Shown: positions 50,601 to 62,381 of the stretch, in pieces
Position numbering within the stretch: the first letter of the stretch is position 1
Layout: every line of letters starts with the position of its first letter
Origin: Ephydatia muelleri
Taxonomy: Eukaryota > Porifera > Demospongiae > Spongillida > Spongillidae
Length of the DNA stretch: 64,000 bases
Reading direction: 5' to 3'
NCBI GenBank assembly: GCA_013339895.1
Contig: JABACO010000014.1
Location: forward strand, 2,414,490 to 2,478,489
The notes under the pieces: generated by a model
Told to the model about the DNA's origin: nothing
Databases searched by the model: none
What the model saw: only the letters and a program-made list of their open reading frames with translations
Position numbers and translations under genes: made by a program

Positions 50601-52164
50601 GTAGTGCCCAGGCCACACTATCCAGTCAGCCATCCAGCTTGGAGGAAGGCCCTCCACAGAGACCTCAGGCTGGGACAAAAGATGGCAAGAATTGGTCTGG
50701 TAGAGCCCAGGCTGCACTGTCAGGTCAGCCATTCGGTATGGAGACAGAAGCTTGGAAGAATGATGACAAGGAAAGCTCTGGCAAGGAAAGATGGTCAAAA
50801 GAGCAGATTGATGATTTTGTGAGGAAGCTGGCCTTCTTGGATGCTGAGAAAGGAGGAGACAAGATTAAACACTTCCTTCACTTAAATGAGGTAGCCCTCA
50901 TTGGCTTACACATGTTTAATGATATGTGTGATGATATGTTATTTAGTAATCTTTTCTACTCTTAGACTGCCAACACTATGTTGAAACTGTACACTCAGCT
51001 GAGGGATCTTGGATGTGCTGATTGTACCAAAGGAGCAAAACACATCATTTTACCCTGTATCACAGAAGATCCAGATTCGTTGGTACCAGTAGCAGTGCTA
51101 GGGTCAACATGGGTGTTCAATTTTCACTTTCCTTATACAGGTTCGTGTGATTGAAGCTAAACATTCATCGTGGAAGGCTGAGCTATCAAAGCTGTGTGAT
51201 CAGAATAAGTGGATGCTATTCTTCAGCACTCCCAAACTGCTGCTGCTGCATAAGGCTCTAAGTGACTGGATTTCACTCTCTTGCTTGCATGACTCGAAAA
51301 GCTTGTTGGATATGAAACAAAAAATGGAAACAATGAGCCATATTATTGGAAATGAAGTGGAGTTACATGACCTAAAACAGGAGCTGTCAAGTGTACATAT
51401 TGTTGTCTTACCTGACTGGACGAGGTACTTACACAGAGTGTCGGTGGTGTGTAAAGAGTTAATGGGTCGAGCTGTGAGTCACATTGTGAGCGAAGTCAGC
51501 TTCCTGTGCACAAATGATTCGAAAACACTTGGATCCATGAAAAATAAAATAGAGGTTAGTTTATCTAGCTGGCTCATGCATGTATTGGACAGCTAACTGC
51601 TCTGATCTTGCAGACTCTCCTGAACCAGTGTCAACATGAGCTCATGAAATGCCAGACACATATGCATGCTATCAGCATGTTCCTGTCAGCACTGCTGCAA
51701 AACCACTCACTCCCAACGAGGATCCCTATGACAAGTGTTGCTGCCCAGATAGTGGTACACTCCTGTCCAGGGTTCACCCAGACTGAGCTAATCCCTATTA
51801 TCCTGAGCATATTTAATGGTGTCCCCAAGCCATTCCAGATTTTTCGTTGTCAATCCTCATCAACACAAGTGGAGCTGGATTTGTTCCTGCGAAGAGCTGC
51901 AACGTTTCCAATTCCACATCTCATTCTTGAAGTCAACAGACTGCCTTTTCAACTTCAGGAGGTAAGCCTTTGTGACGTAATGTGTGGTGTGTAGTTTTAT
52001 CATATGTTCTCTTCGCTTTTCATTCATCAGTGCCTGATGAAGTTCCACTTGGAATAGAACACAGCCAGTCACAGCAGACACATGTCCGTCTGTGTTTACA
52101 GTATGTTGAAACAAAGCATTCCAACTTGAGAGACATACCTTGGATCACTATAAAGGAACACAAA
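47695..52164 (+). CDS. RNF213-like gene, exons 15-20
   Basis: Exon 15 (47695-49519, 1.8 kb, unusually long here) encodes SWIQALNPQQKCCWGIVAAY, a frame break near 48270, HILHRHGVVFPSTFTNHILL, KTTSHFLDKLIEGAAKYSEI and QYQLITAQLQHEEYNETVLN, ending LETVNSNITLIRLWFSRAE, a stretch close to vertebrate RNF213. Exon 16 is 50483-50890 (GDTFQNVAKDLDSII), exon 17 begins 50966 with an unclear donor, exon 18 is 51141-51554, exon 19 is 51614-51961 (FQIFRCQSSSTQVELDLFLR), and exon 20 is 52031-52164 (CLMKFHLE, frame break, SQSQQTHVRLCLQYVETKHS). RNF213 is a giant cytosolic AAA+ ubiquitin ligase linked to lipid droplets and antimicrobial ubiquitylation. This part is the stalk leading to the AAA ring. The two frame breaks are each one or two bases. 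Confidence 0.85.
49520..50482. other. RNF213-like intron, nothing else recognised
   Basis: Contains three imperfect repeats of TTGAACACnnGTTGCACAAATACACC near 49640-49770, otherwise AT-rich non-coding sequence. Confidence 0.5.
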
Positions 52165-52238
52165 GTGAGCATACTTATTAAGTAGCCTTAGTAATTTGAT
52201 GGGATAAATTGAAATAGCATAGGGAAATAAGTGTGGAA

Positions 52239-53417
52239 TAGGGTGTGTAACCTCCCCTGCATAATGAAAATCGATTTTTCCGAATACTTTTAAAACACTA
52301 ATCGATTTTTCAGGTTTTTTAGGATCTGAAAATCGATTTTTCCGAATAGTTTAAAAAACAAAATAGATTTTTCCGAATAGGTTTTCCCAAATTTCCTGCC
52401 GAATACCTAGGTTATTCAGGTTATGGTGCTTGTGGAGTGCACACTGAGAAGATAATTTATGAGTGCACAGAAATCCACCTGGATCTTGCACCCAAACTAG
52501 AGCTATGCATGTCAGCTTAAAACACAGAGACACAAAGGTCTACAGTAGCATGTGTTTGCCAAATAGTTGTATGTCTTTACCATGCTCTTGTACATATCAA
52601 TAGTAATGTAAATCTAACCATCCAACCCTAACCACTGAGACCAGACATTATAAACTCACCCCACATCATCTACAATCACGTACTCCACTTACAATCATCC
52701 CACAACACTCCATTCCCGTTCTCGCTAAATGCATATGTGAAATTTCCCATTAGTACGATTGCGTAATGCTCTCTAATTCCTCCACATACTCAAACAGAGC
52801 GCGCATACTTACTTGATTTGGGTGAGAAGTCTGTCATTTTATTTCACTCGCTAACTCAATACTCAGATATGTTCACTTCGTACCACTGTACAATAATACA
52901 ATGCAATACTAGTACTGGTACATAAACTTATTGCTACTACATATAACCACAACTCGTGGCATATACTAATGAACTTAATTACTTACTTGAAGACGATAAC
53001 AGCACTGAGCTAGTGCACGCTGTATATATTGTATCCCAATTGATGCACATTAAACATTTTGTATTATATTGCTATCTATTTACTCAATTATTGATTGCTT
53101 CCGATGTCTTTATGTATGTATAAATAGTAAAAACAACAGTGACGTAGTTATATATATAGCTCTATTAATTATGAAATACTCAATTGGAAATCATATCCGG
53201 ATATCGGTATAAAAAGGTATTCGAATAATGGGCGAATTGTCGATGCTGGCGACGAATACCTAAGTACCTCCGAATAGAGAAACATAAACTGGTTATTTCG
53301 AATAGATAAAATTCACTAATCGATTTTTCCGAGTAATGCTAAGTTGCTATTCGAACGGATAGGTTTTTGCGAATATCCGAATAACCCGAATAACCTGATA
53401 ACCGGTTACACACCCTA
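52239..53417. mobile_element. hAT-type non-autonomous element, 1179 bp, 8-bp duplication GTGTGGAA
   Basis: The left end TAGGGTGTGTAACC (52239) is perfectly inverted at the right end (GGTTACACACCCTA, ending 53417). GTGTGGAA flanks it on both sides (52231-52238, 53418-53425). An 8-bp duplication and a TAGGG-type terminus are hAT hallmarks. Subterminal regions repeat ATCGATTTTTCCGAATA-like motifs in both orientations, plausible transposase-binding sites. No transposase frame is present. It lies in the RNF213-like intron between exons 20 and 21. Confidence 0.93.
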
Positions 53418-53425
53418 GTGTGGAA

Positions 53426-54087
53426 CCATTTCTTGCTTCTATAGGTTGTTGTAAATGTCTGTAATTTTGTTATGACCCTTATATTGTGCCAATTACTGTT
53501 ACGTTTCTCATCTTATGGTAATGTAAGTATTTGGCACCCACTGGCCTGTACTTCTTCCTCCTCCATCTACCTCAAATAGGAAACTCATTCTCATGCTGCG
53601 CTATTAATATGGATACAGAAGTTGTACATAAATGATCATAATATTTTTGTTCCTAATTAAAGTGTTAAATCTAGCTGATTTGTTGAATTTTTAAATTTTA
53701 AACACTGTGGTGTAGATTAAATAATATTTTGTTGACGTGATCTAATCTGTAAGGGCTATCAGTTTAACGTTGTAAACAAACTTTGCAAGATTATTACAAC
53801 TACTTTCATTAAATAATTTGAACCAACTGATTAGAATAATTTGGGAGTGTATGTCATGTTTTATGAGCGTATTTTGCTTAATCTATTTGGGAACTATTTA
53901 ATATATTAGTCATATTGAATTATTCATCTTGAATATTTGGCTGCAGTTTTATTGTATAGTATATTGCTTACTTGCTTAACTTTAAAAACTATAATGTAGG
54001 TAATTAAATTCAATAAGTTACTATTTAAAAAGTTGCACTGATTTGTGTATTTCATACAATTAAGTTATTTACTTGGTTTGATTGCAG
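53426..54087. other. AT-rich intron remainder
   Basis: No exon or repeat recognised between the hAT-type element and the next RNF213-like exon. Confidence 0.5.
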
Positions 54088-57000
54088 ATGACGCCTGAAG
54101 ATATAAGGAAGGTTCAATCTGACAAACCTGCTCAATCACTTGTACATGTACATCTTGTCTTTGGAAATGCTGGTATGTGTCTGCAGCTGTGCTTGTTCTG
54201 CAAGTGTTTCACATGAGCACATGTGGCAGGTGATGGGAAGACCCATTACATTAAGGGACAGTTGAAGCAGTGCCCTTCAAGTTGCACCATATCTGTGAAT
54301 GAAGCATTTGCCCCACTTGGTGCCATAAACAAACTGCGACGTCTTCCCTCTAATGAACCTAAATGTGCAATTTTCTTCAATTTTACACTGCTACCACCTG
54401 GAGGAAAGAGTTTTCCATCACGAAATCTCAATATTGTAAGTCAGCAAATCTCTGTCAGTGTTGTTCAAGAAAATGTGTATCGTTATTGGTAAAGCAGTTG
54501 CTCCATGTGGCCTCATAGCTATTTGCCTGTTCATTCAGTATTGTGATTCAAAGATGTGTCTATTTATTGTTCGTTAGAACCCTTCAATAACACCTTTTAT
54601 ATCACTGGCTCTGCTGTGTTTCAAACAATAAGAATACAATTGGCATATGTTTCTAAGAACTATTATAAATAGAAACAATTTCTTTGAGAATGTTGGTGTT
54701 ATATAGCCCTGATGGTGGTGTAAAAAGAATGAAAGCAAGGATGAGTTGAAAAGAACATATGGTAAAGGCCTAGAGTGTATTTTCTCTTCACCCACGTTCA
54801 TCTATTTTACACCACCACTTCTTATATATCCCACCTACCTTTGTTCCTTTTTTTTTTTTTCTTTTTGTGGCTCAAGATTTCACAATATGTTGTCACTTAA
54901 AATGTGCAGTATTGTAGTCTCATTTGATTGTAAAGAGAATGTACGATCCGATTGTTTTCCACCCTGCCATATGCAAATTCCTTTTAGAGGTTTCATTTTT
55001 TAAATTACAGTATGCAGTCTATTAACAATAAACACACTTATGGACAAATAACCTGAATATTTGCCTGTCCGTGTAATTGTGCTATTCCTGTTGGCAGGTC
55101 CATCAGTGAAATTCAGTTCGGACCCCACAATTGCTGAAGAGGAGTGTCGTAAACTGCTGAATGAGTATATGGCTAAATATAGTATTAAGACCAGGAAGAT
55201 CACACAACATTTGTTCGTCAAGTGAGTCATTGTTAGAACTTGTTAATTAATGTCTAATAGCATATGAGGAGATTTTAGTTTATATCTTTATGATCCTGTT
55301 CATGTGGGGTGAGGCTACTACTTTGTATAGTTATAACTCTGACATTTGTGCTACACAGGGCACATAATAATTGGTTCATGAAACTTACATCTGTGTTGTG
55401 ATTATAAGATAAAGACCTCTAACTTAGTGATTACTATGCAACCTTTTTGTCGTGATAAAATTATCCTGTTTGATTATGTAGTATTATTTTCAATTATGAG
55501 GGCTAATGAACTAAGTGACATACTTGAGTTACATATATGTGAAAGTATGATGTAGATAACTTGATTTATGTGACATTTTCCTATATGAATCATGGGAAGA
55601 ACCCACAGTTAAGTGCTTCAATTTGTAAGCATTCAGGTAATTACCAAATTGTGAAACATTTAGCATTAACGCACCAGAACAGAATATTTTCCCCCATCTT
55701 TTTCATTTGTACTTACATGTATGGTAATGTAAAGTTCATACTAGACTGAAATGTTTTATAGTTTGAGGTGTCCCAAACATTCATGTACCTCCTACAATTC
55801 ATGTTGCTAACTCTCAAATGGTGGGGGGCAAATATGTTTACCGACATAGTGTTGCGTGTTGCTGTGTTGTACAGTGTATAAACGGACAACGGTCTTTTTC
55901 CCTAGATATATGAATACCCGATGTAAGTTTCTTGACCACTTACCTGCCTTCAACTACAATATTGGAAGTGGAATCAAGATAAATAATGAAGGAAAGCAAG
56001 AGAAAACTGATACCAGATCATTAGGATCAACCCTTATCGAAGCCATGTTGGACGAAGTTAGTGATTTCTGTGACTCAGATGTCAAGGAGAATTGGTCCAC
56101 CAACCCTCATCAGCAGGTTAGATACTAATCCACTGTATGACGATGGTTCACTAATCTCTCCTTCCAGTTGATCTACGACAAGACCAGCATTGATCTAATC
56201 ACACTTGATAATGTTAAGTTGTCACCTGATGTTAAAGCCAAATTCAAAAACATAGGTGTAAAGATCCCTTCAATGAGGTAAGCTTGCACAATTCCTTCCC
56301 TTTCCAATGGCCCATGTAATGCAATTATCTTGATTGCCATTTTATATGTCATGCCAAGTTCTCAGTATGTTCAATTACGCTGGATGATATCTGTGTGGTA
56401 CTGTAAAGTCATTCGCAAAAAAGGTCAAGAACATGTTGAAGCATGGATCTCACTCAATAGCGATAGTGGATTCGAGAGTATAACCTTGTACATGTTGAAA
56501 AGAAATGTGCCACCAAACATACTAAATAGTGGTCTGGAGTGAAAGCTCATCAGCCTCTGCTGACCCGACACATATACCGTTAGTGTGGTACTTGAATCCG
56601 ATGTTGCCCCTATCCAGTGGAATATGGTGCATGGATACTTTATAGACAATGTAGATGTCTCCAGGCATGGTTATGTTCTGATTCTATGTATTTTGAACTC
56701 TGGATGTGCTGCTAAGTACGAATTAAGAATAGTGGATCCTTAAATAGAAGGGTCAATTGAGAAAGAATTCAATCATCAGAGAGATGAACACCAGGGAAAT
56801 CCTTGACAAGTACCTGTCAAAGGCACTTGGTGTTGAGTTGAAGGATGGACGTCTGAAGCAGATTGATGAGGCCAAATATGTCCTCACGCTGGACTACACC
56901 CTCAAAATGCTAAACATCCATGAGCATTACAGATGTGGTGTACCTGTGATCATTGAAGGGGAGACCGGTGTGGGCAAGTCTGCCCTTGTGCAGATGTTGT

Positions 57001-57401
57001 CCGCCCTCTGGAACCATTCCCTGTTGGACAGCTGGAACACAGAAAAGGGTCGCATCCATGATTTGCTTAGCAAGAGGATAGGAAACCTCTCTGATGCATC
57101 TTGCAAGAGCCGTGAGGTAAGTGTGTTTGTAGCTTGTGGTACACTGTCTGTTTATCCAAACAAATTCTATTGCAAAAAGAAATGTGTGCAGCTAGTAGAT
57201 CAGTTATCAGAAGGCAAGTATATCTCCTGTGAAGATATGCAGGTGTTGTGTACTTTACCTGACTCAACTCAATTGAACACACATCTGAGGGAGCACCTTC
57301 TGGCAATGAGGCACCTCCCAGTTGTCAGTCTTCTTGTTACCTAGGAGAAGGCTGATCTGCTCACCCTATTTGAAGAGGCTGCTAAAACAGACACTGTGCA
57401 G
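54088..57401 (+). CDS. RNF213-like gene, exons carrying two AAA+ P-loops; continues past last exon seen
   Basis: Exons: 54088-54172, 54230-54435, 55098-55221, 55905-56116, 56168-56277, 56748-57116 and 57345-57401. The first two join as VFGNAGDGKTHYIK, a Walker A P-loop (G-N-A-G-D-G-K-T), followed by VNEAFAPLGAINKLRRLP and IFFNFTLLPPGGKSFPSRNL. After VKYMNTRCKFLDHLPAFNY and LITLDNVKLSPDVKAKFKN comes YVLTLDYTLKMLNIHEHYRC then PVIIEGETGVGKSALVQMLS, a second perfect Walker A. These match the start of the ATP-binding motor region of RNF213. Phases between 54435/55098 and 56277/56748 do not join cleanly, so at least two small exons are missing from this list. The last exon, EKADLLTLFEEAAKTDTVQ, ends at GTGAGT. 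Later AAA modules and the RING would lie beyond 64000. Confidence 0.88.
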
Positions 57402-57922
57402 GTGAGTACTTATCTCTGATTTAGGATTGAGTGGTAGTCTACTGCGAAATGTTTGGTTGTAATATTCAATCAACCCAACAATGACATGCTTCATTGCTGC
57501 TTCATAAAGTCCAAATCCATTTTACAATAGAGAAATCTATAATTTGCATGTTTCACTTCTTTTGTTTTTTACCTGCCAAGTTTCAGCAGTTATTGGTTTA
57601 TCCCTTCTCAAACATTTCCTCTTTCACGCACACATTTGCATAAGAGTGACTGTGGGTTCTGGGCAGAGGGAAAAGCATATTTGTGTAAATTGCACTAATA
57701 GGCTGCACGTCCAGGAATGAATTGGACATGTTTGAACCGATATAACTCTTGATGTAGATAAAAATCTACTAAGATTGTGATTTCAGTCGAATTTATTTAC
57801 ATTATTTTAATATTAATTGAACGAATTAACTTTACAACAATTAACCACTTTTAAAGCTGAGCCTGTTTACTCATGTATTTTGCAAATGAAAAACAAATAT
57901 TTAATGGTGCTAGTTCCGTACG
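57402..57922. other. RNF213-like intron start
   Basis: AT-rich, no exon found. No further RNF213-like exon was recognised anywhere to the right in this window. Confidence 0.5.
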
Positions 57923-59340
57923 TGGTATACCCCGTTAATTTGTATTGAGGTCTAGGACATCGCAAATATTCTGCAGCTGCTACAAACATATGAAGGGATG
58001 GTTGAATAACAAGGGTACACAATACTGTGGTATAAATACTTTCCTATGACTTGTAGCGTTGCGAACATTTTTGCTAACTTTATAAGTACAAGGATTGTAT
58101 TCATCGTCCAGCGGCTTTATAAGAAACCACCGATGTCAAAACTATACTAGCTAGCGCTCGTATTTAACCTCACGAACGTGAACATTTATTGCACGCATGA
58201 CACATTGCTATTTTATTAGTACTAGTTCTGATGCTTGCTGCACGAATTCACACTTGTGTGACTCACAACAAGACATGATTGTATGCTATACGCGTTGCAT
58301 GTACTTTTCCCAGAAGGCAATTCATGCATGCACATTGCCATGCGCGTCATGTGACTCTTTCGATGATATTTTATCTCCGATGTTTCCTATTCGGTGAGGC
58401 ACAGTCATGTAAGCAATGAGCGTGTCTTTGTGCCTGTACATTTGCTCTAACACTGCTAGGCATGTAATGAGAGCCATGGCCATAACTACAGCTAGACAAG
58501 ACGTGCATGAATGTATGCTAGATGAGATGCTAAGTGTGCAGGGTTACGTTCTCTGCGATCAAAATCAAAGTGTCGCATACACTGCCAGCGAAATCTTAAT
58601 CTAGACACCCAGACCCTGGCGAAAGTTATAGAAACCCAGACCCTGGCGAAAGTTATAGAAACCCGTGACAGCAAGCAAGGAGAAGGTGGTGTATTTGGGG
58701 TGGAGCAGAGGTTGGGCTTGGCACCACGTGATGACGTCTGAGCTCATGGGGTGGGGCTGCCAAAGGTGTAGATGGGCTTGGGAACGGGAAGGTAACTAGC
58801 GCTGCTCAAATTGCGCATGTGCATTCACTGCACAATAGTAATTTCACTTTCTTTTCAGTTTTTCGCTGCTTAATCTCTTCCGTTCCGGGGTATACCCCGT
58901 AAATACGAGGTATACAACGTTGGGCCTAAAATGAACAAGCCATACTTCCAATTTTACCGTAGCTTACAACGAATGTGAGGCTCAGGGTAATTTACTATTG
59001 TGTAAAATTTCAGCATTTTAATCTATTGCATCAATATACTGTACTGCCTTAAACAGGTGTGATCTTTGTGTAGTCATCACTTCAATGTTAACCAGACCCT
59101 GCCAAATCAAGTTAGAGCAAAGACTTATATTTTGGTTTGACATGCATACATTACACTATTAAATGGTGATAATACTATTATTAATGGTTATACGCAGCAG
59201 TGAGGAAAAATTAGAAACCATCATGTACTCGGGTTTGGTGGTTTTGTTTTAACTATATTCAATTGCTTTGTGGGTCTAACAGTTATTGTAGCCACCAAGC
59301 GTCCTATTTGCTACAAAATGGCGGCACCAGGATTTTGAGG
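57923..59340. mobile_element. Repeat element B, relative of 44450-45420 with one half inverted
   Basis: 57923-58410 matches the left half of element A at about 90% or better. 58871-59340 matches its right half but in the opposite direction (starts TAATCTCTTCCGTTCCGGGG). Between them 58411-58870 is unrelated and includes a doubled AGACCCTGGCGAAAGTTATA motif at 58611-58663. Confidence 0.75.
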
Positions 59341-59457
59341 TTACAGGTACACGAAACACCAACAAAATAACGATGGGTCGTACATATCAATTGCGGGGCT
59401 AGATGGAGCTAACAAACTGGCCAGCTCGATCGCAATCAGCGATCGAAGGTTACATGC

Positions 59458-59740
59458 TGGGATGGTCAATCTAGACCCAACTGGACCCTAAGCTGTTGTA
59501 TGAATGCCAAGTGTCTAAAATATAAGCTATCTGTGAGATGTCTGTGTTTTAAGAGCTTGATTAAGTACATGTAGCTGTTAAAGACCTTTTTGAGCCAGTA
59601 GTTTGTGGATCAGTTGGTTAATCAGAGGTTAGCAAAAGATGTCTTATTCCATGCATGTCCCATATGGTGATTTCCATCTTGGTGTAGCTCTGTGGCCATT
59701 GTACAGTGGGAAGAAATGAGTCTCTCTGTTTGTGTGTTTA
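59458..59740. repeat. Segment duplicated at 61845-62085
   Basis: Shares ATCTAGACCCAACTGGACCC, GGTTAATCAGAGGTT and CTTGGTGTAGCTCT-like blocks with 61845-62085. Both copies are followed directly by (GT)n tracts. Confidence 0.8.
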
Positions 59741-59750
59741 TGTGTACATG

Positions 59751-60645
59751 TATTTATGTGTGTGTGTGTGTGTGTGTGTTAAAATGCGTGTGGTAAAAAT
59801 CCACTCTACTATTCTATCCATGCAATTCCCTATGTTGACCCCATTCTACCCATCCATTGCCATGCACTAGATGAGTGTTGTCTGTGTATGTACAGTGTAT
59901 CTATGTGAGTGTGCATGTGTGTGTGTCTGTGTGTGCGTCTTTGTGTGTGTGTCTGTACGTGTCTGTGTGTATCTGTGTAAGTGCATTTGTGTGTGTGTGA
60001 TGAGTGTTACCCTGTGGTACCCTGAGCATGTGTGCATTAACCTGTGTGTGGTAAAAATCCATGTGTCTGCACATGTGTTTCTGTGTGTGTCTGTGTTTGT
60101 GTCTGTGGGTCAGTTTGTGTGTGTGTGTTAGTGTATGTCTCTATGTGAGTTTGTGTGTGTGTCTGTGTACATGTATGTCCGTGTGTGAGCTTGTGTGCAT
60201 GTCTGTGTGTGTGTTATCTTCGTGTGTATGTGTCAGTGTATGTTGTCTGTGTATGTCTGAGTATGTGTACAGTTTGTGTGTGTGTTTGTGTATGTCTGTG
60301 TGAGTTTGTGTGTGTGTTGTCTTTATATATGTGTCTCTGTGTGTGTCTGTGTGTGTGCATTTGCATGCTTTCCATATGTGTGTTCCCTGTGCATGTGTGT
60401 ATTAACCTGTGCGTGATTAAAATCTACGATCCACCATTCCTCTGTGCGATTCCCTATTTTGACCTCACTCTACCCATCCATGCCATGCACACTAGATGAG
60501 TACCCACTTGTTTCTTTCTGTGCTTCTTTCTGTGTGTGTGTCTGTATGTGTGTCTGTATGTGTGTCTTTGTGCATGTGTCTATGTGTGTGCATTTGCATG
60601 CTTTCTGTATGTGTATTACCCTGTGCATGTGTGTATTAACCTGAT
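59751..60645. repeat. GTGTGTCT low-complexity region with embedded repeats
   Basis: GT-rich variant units in which a segment of about 90 bp (GTGGTAAAAATCC to TGCAATTCCCT and CATGCACTAGATGAGT) recurs near 59795 and 60413, with a partial third copy near 60656. CVCV/CVYL frames are shadows. Confidence 0.85.
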
Positions 60646-60965
60646 GAACCTGTGTGTGGTAAAAATCCCACTCTACAATCCAAAGGTCTCGACCATTCCT
60701 CTATGCAATTCCCTGGTTTGTGGATGGAAACATGCCATCCTTACACCATTCCCAGCAATAGCATTAAGTTAAGACATACAAGCAAAACATATACCCAGCT
60801 AGCTAACTTTAAAGGTAAAGGATTCTGTACACTGAAACCAAAGCAGATAAAGAATCACCACACCATGAATTTCAATTACCTACAAAGAGTAGATAACACA
60901 AATCATCTGAGGGAGAGTGGGCTTAGCATAACCATAATGGTCATACATACACCCAAGCACAAATC

Positions 60966-60969
<4 letters not shown>

Positions 60970-61004
<35 letters not shown>

Positions 61005-61210
61005 ACACACCATACACATACACCATAAACACACACACACCATACACACACCTCATACACACCCCATACACTCACACCCATACACGCACCCCATATACTC
61101 ACACACTCACACCCATACACGCACCCCATATACTCACTCACACACCCCATACACACAACTCATACACACACACACACACACCTCACACCCCCCCCCACAC
61201 ACACACACAG
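60970..61210. repeat. (CA)n/CCATACACAC minisatellite
   Basis: About 240 bp of CACACA and CCCATACAC units immediately left of the palindromic element at 61244. Confidence 0.9.
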
Positions 61211-61243
61211 AAACACATGGACACTATTGAATCACTCTACAGT

Positions 61244-61726
61244 CCCGGGAGAAAAAAACGGCGTTATCGCGCGTTATCGCGCTTGAAAAACGGCCATAAC
61301 AACGCCAAATTACGCGGTCTTCAAAACGCTGTATCTTCTTGATTGTGCAATATAGTGGAGCTGCATTTTGCACATTTACAAAGCGGTCCTGTGTCTGTAG
61401 AAGTCCAAAGATGGTTTAGTTTGCGATGCATCGTTCGGAAGATATTCACAATCAACTTAGAGCAAGATTTCGCGGGCTTCAAGTACAAAACCCCGCGAAA
61501 TCAAGCCCTTTACTTGAATGTGAATATCTTCGGAACGATGCATCGCAAACTAAACCATCTTTGGACTTCTACAGACACAGGACCGCTTTGTAAATGTGCA
61601 AAATGCAGCTCCACTATATTGCACAATCAAGAAGATACAGCGTTTTGAAGACCGCGTAATTTGGCGTTGTTATGGCCGTTTTTCAAGCGCGATAACGCGC
61701 GATAACGCCGTTTTTTTTCTCCCGGG
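61244..61726. mobile_element. 483-bp near-perfect palindromic element
   Basis: The ends CCCGGGAG and CTCCCGGG begin arms of about 240 bp that are inverted copies almost to the centre near 61485: AACGGCGTTATCGCGCGTTA, TTCTTGATTGTGCAATATAG, GTCCAAAGATGGTTTAGTTT and their inverted partners. The arms differ at only a few positions until the central 40 bp. No coding capacity; the 101-codon frame here is a palindrome shadow. Confidence 0.9.
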
Positions 61727-61844
61727 GTGGCAAATAATCCATGCAAATCTTAAAATAGGCTGACACCATGATGAAGACGACTGAAACATGGGGATATGGA
61801 ATTGGAGGGTGTTTGCTAAATTACAACAGATGCTGATGCCGTGT

Positions 61845-62085
61845 GAGGGTGGTCGATCTAGACCCAACTGGACCCTAAACTGTTATATTGATGTGTGTCT
61901 AAAATAGCAGCTACGTGATATCTGTGTTAAGAGCTGAATTAACTAAAGACCCTTATTGAGCCAGTATGTCAGTTGGTTAATCAGAGGTTTAAAAGCAAAA
62001 GATGTCCTATTTCATGCATGTCCCAAATCGTGGTTTTCATTTTGGTGTAGCTCTACAGTGGAAAGAAATGAGTCAGTTTGTGGGG
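61845..62085. repeat. Second copy of the 59458-59740 segment
   Basis: Matches 59458-59740 at about 80% by eye, in the same direction and again abutting a (GT)n tract. Confidence 0.75.
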
Positions 62086-62093
62086 TTATGTGT

Positions 62094-62094
62094 A

Positions 62095-62190
<96 letters not shown>

Positions 62191-62380
62191 CGTGTTTGTG
62201 TGTGTGTGCGTGCGTGCTGAGATAATATATTATCTCTGCGTGCGCGCGCGTTTGTGCATAGATTGAAAGTCTTCAATCTATGGTTTGTGTGTGTGCGTGC
62301 GTGCGTGCAGAGAAAATATATTATCTCTGCTGCGCGCGTGCGCGTTTGTGTGAGTGTGCGTGCGTGCGTGTGTGTGTGTG
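62094..62380. repeat. (GT)n and (GC)-rich dinucleotide tract
   Basis: About 90 bp of uninterrupted GT, then GTGC blocks around a repeated motif ATATATTATCTCTGC (62224 and 62315). Confidence 0.9.
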
Positions 62381-62381
62381 T

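Noticed and set aside
59871-60772. Cys/Val-rich frames that look like small secreted peptides
   Set aside because: They are GT-dinucleotide translations in a low-complexity region.
61343-61648. 101-codon frame
   Set aside because: Lies inside a near-perfect palindrome, where symmetry produces matching frames; no protein-like pattern.
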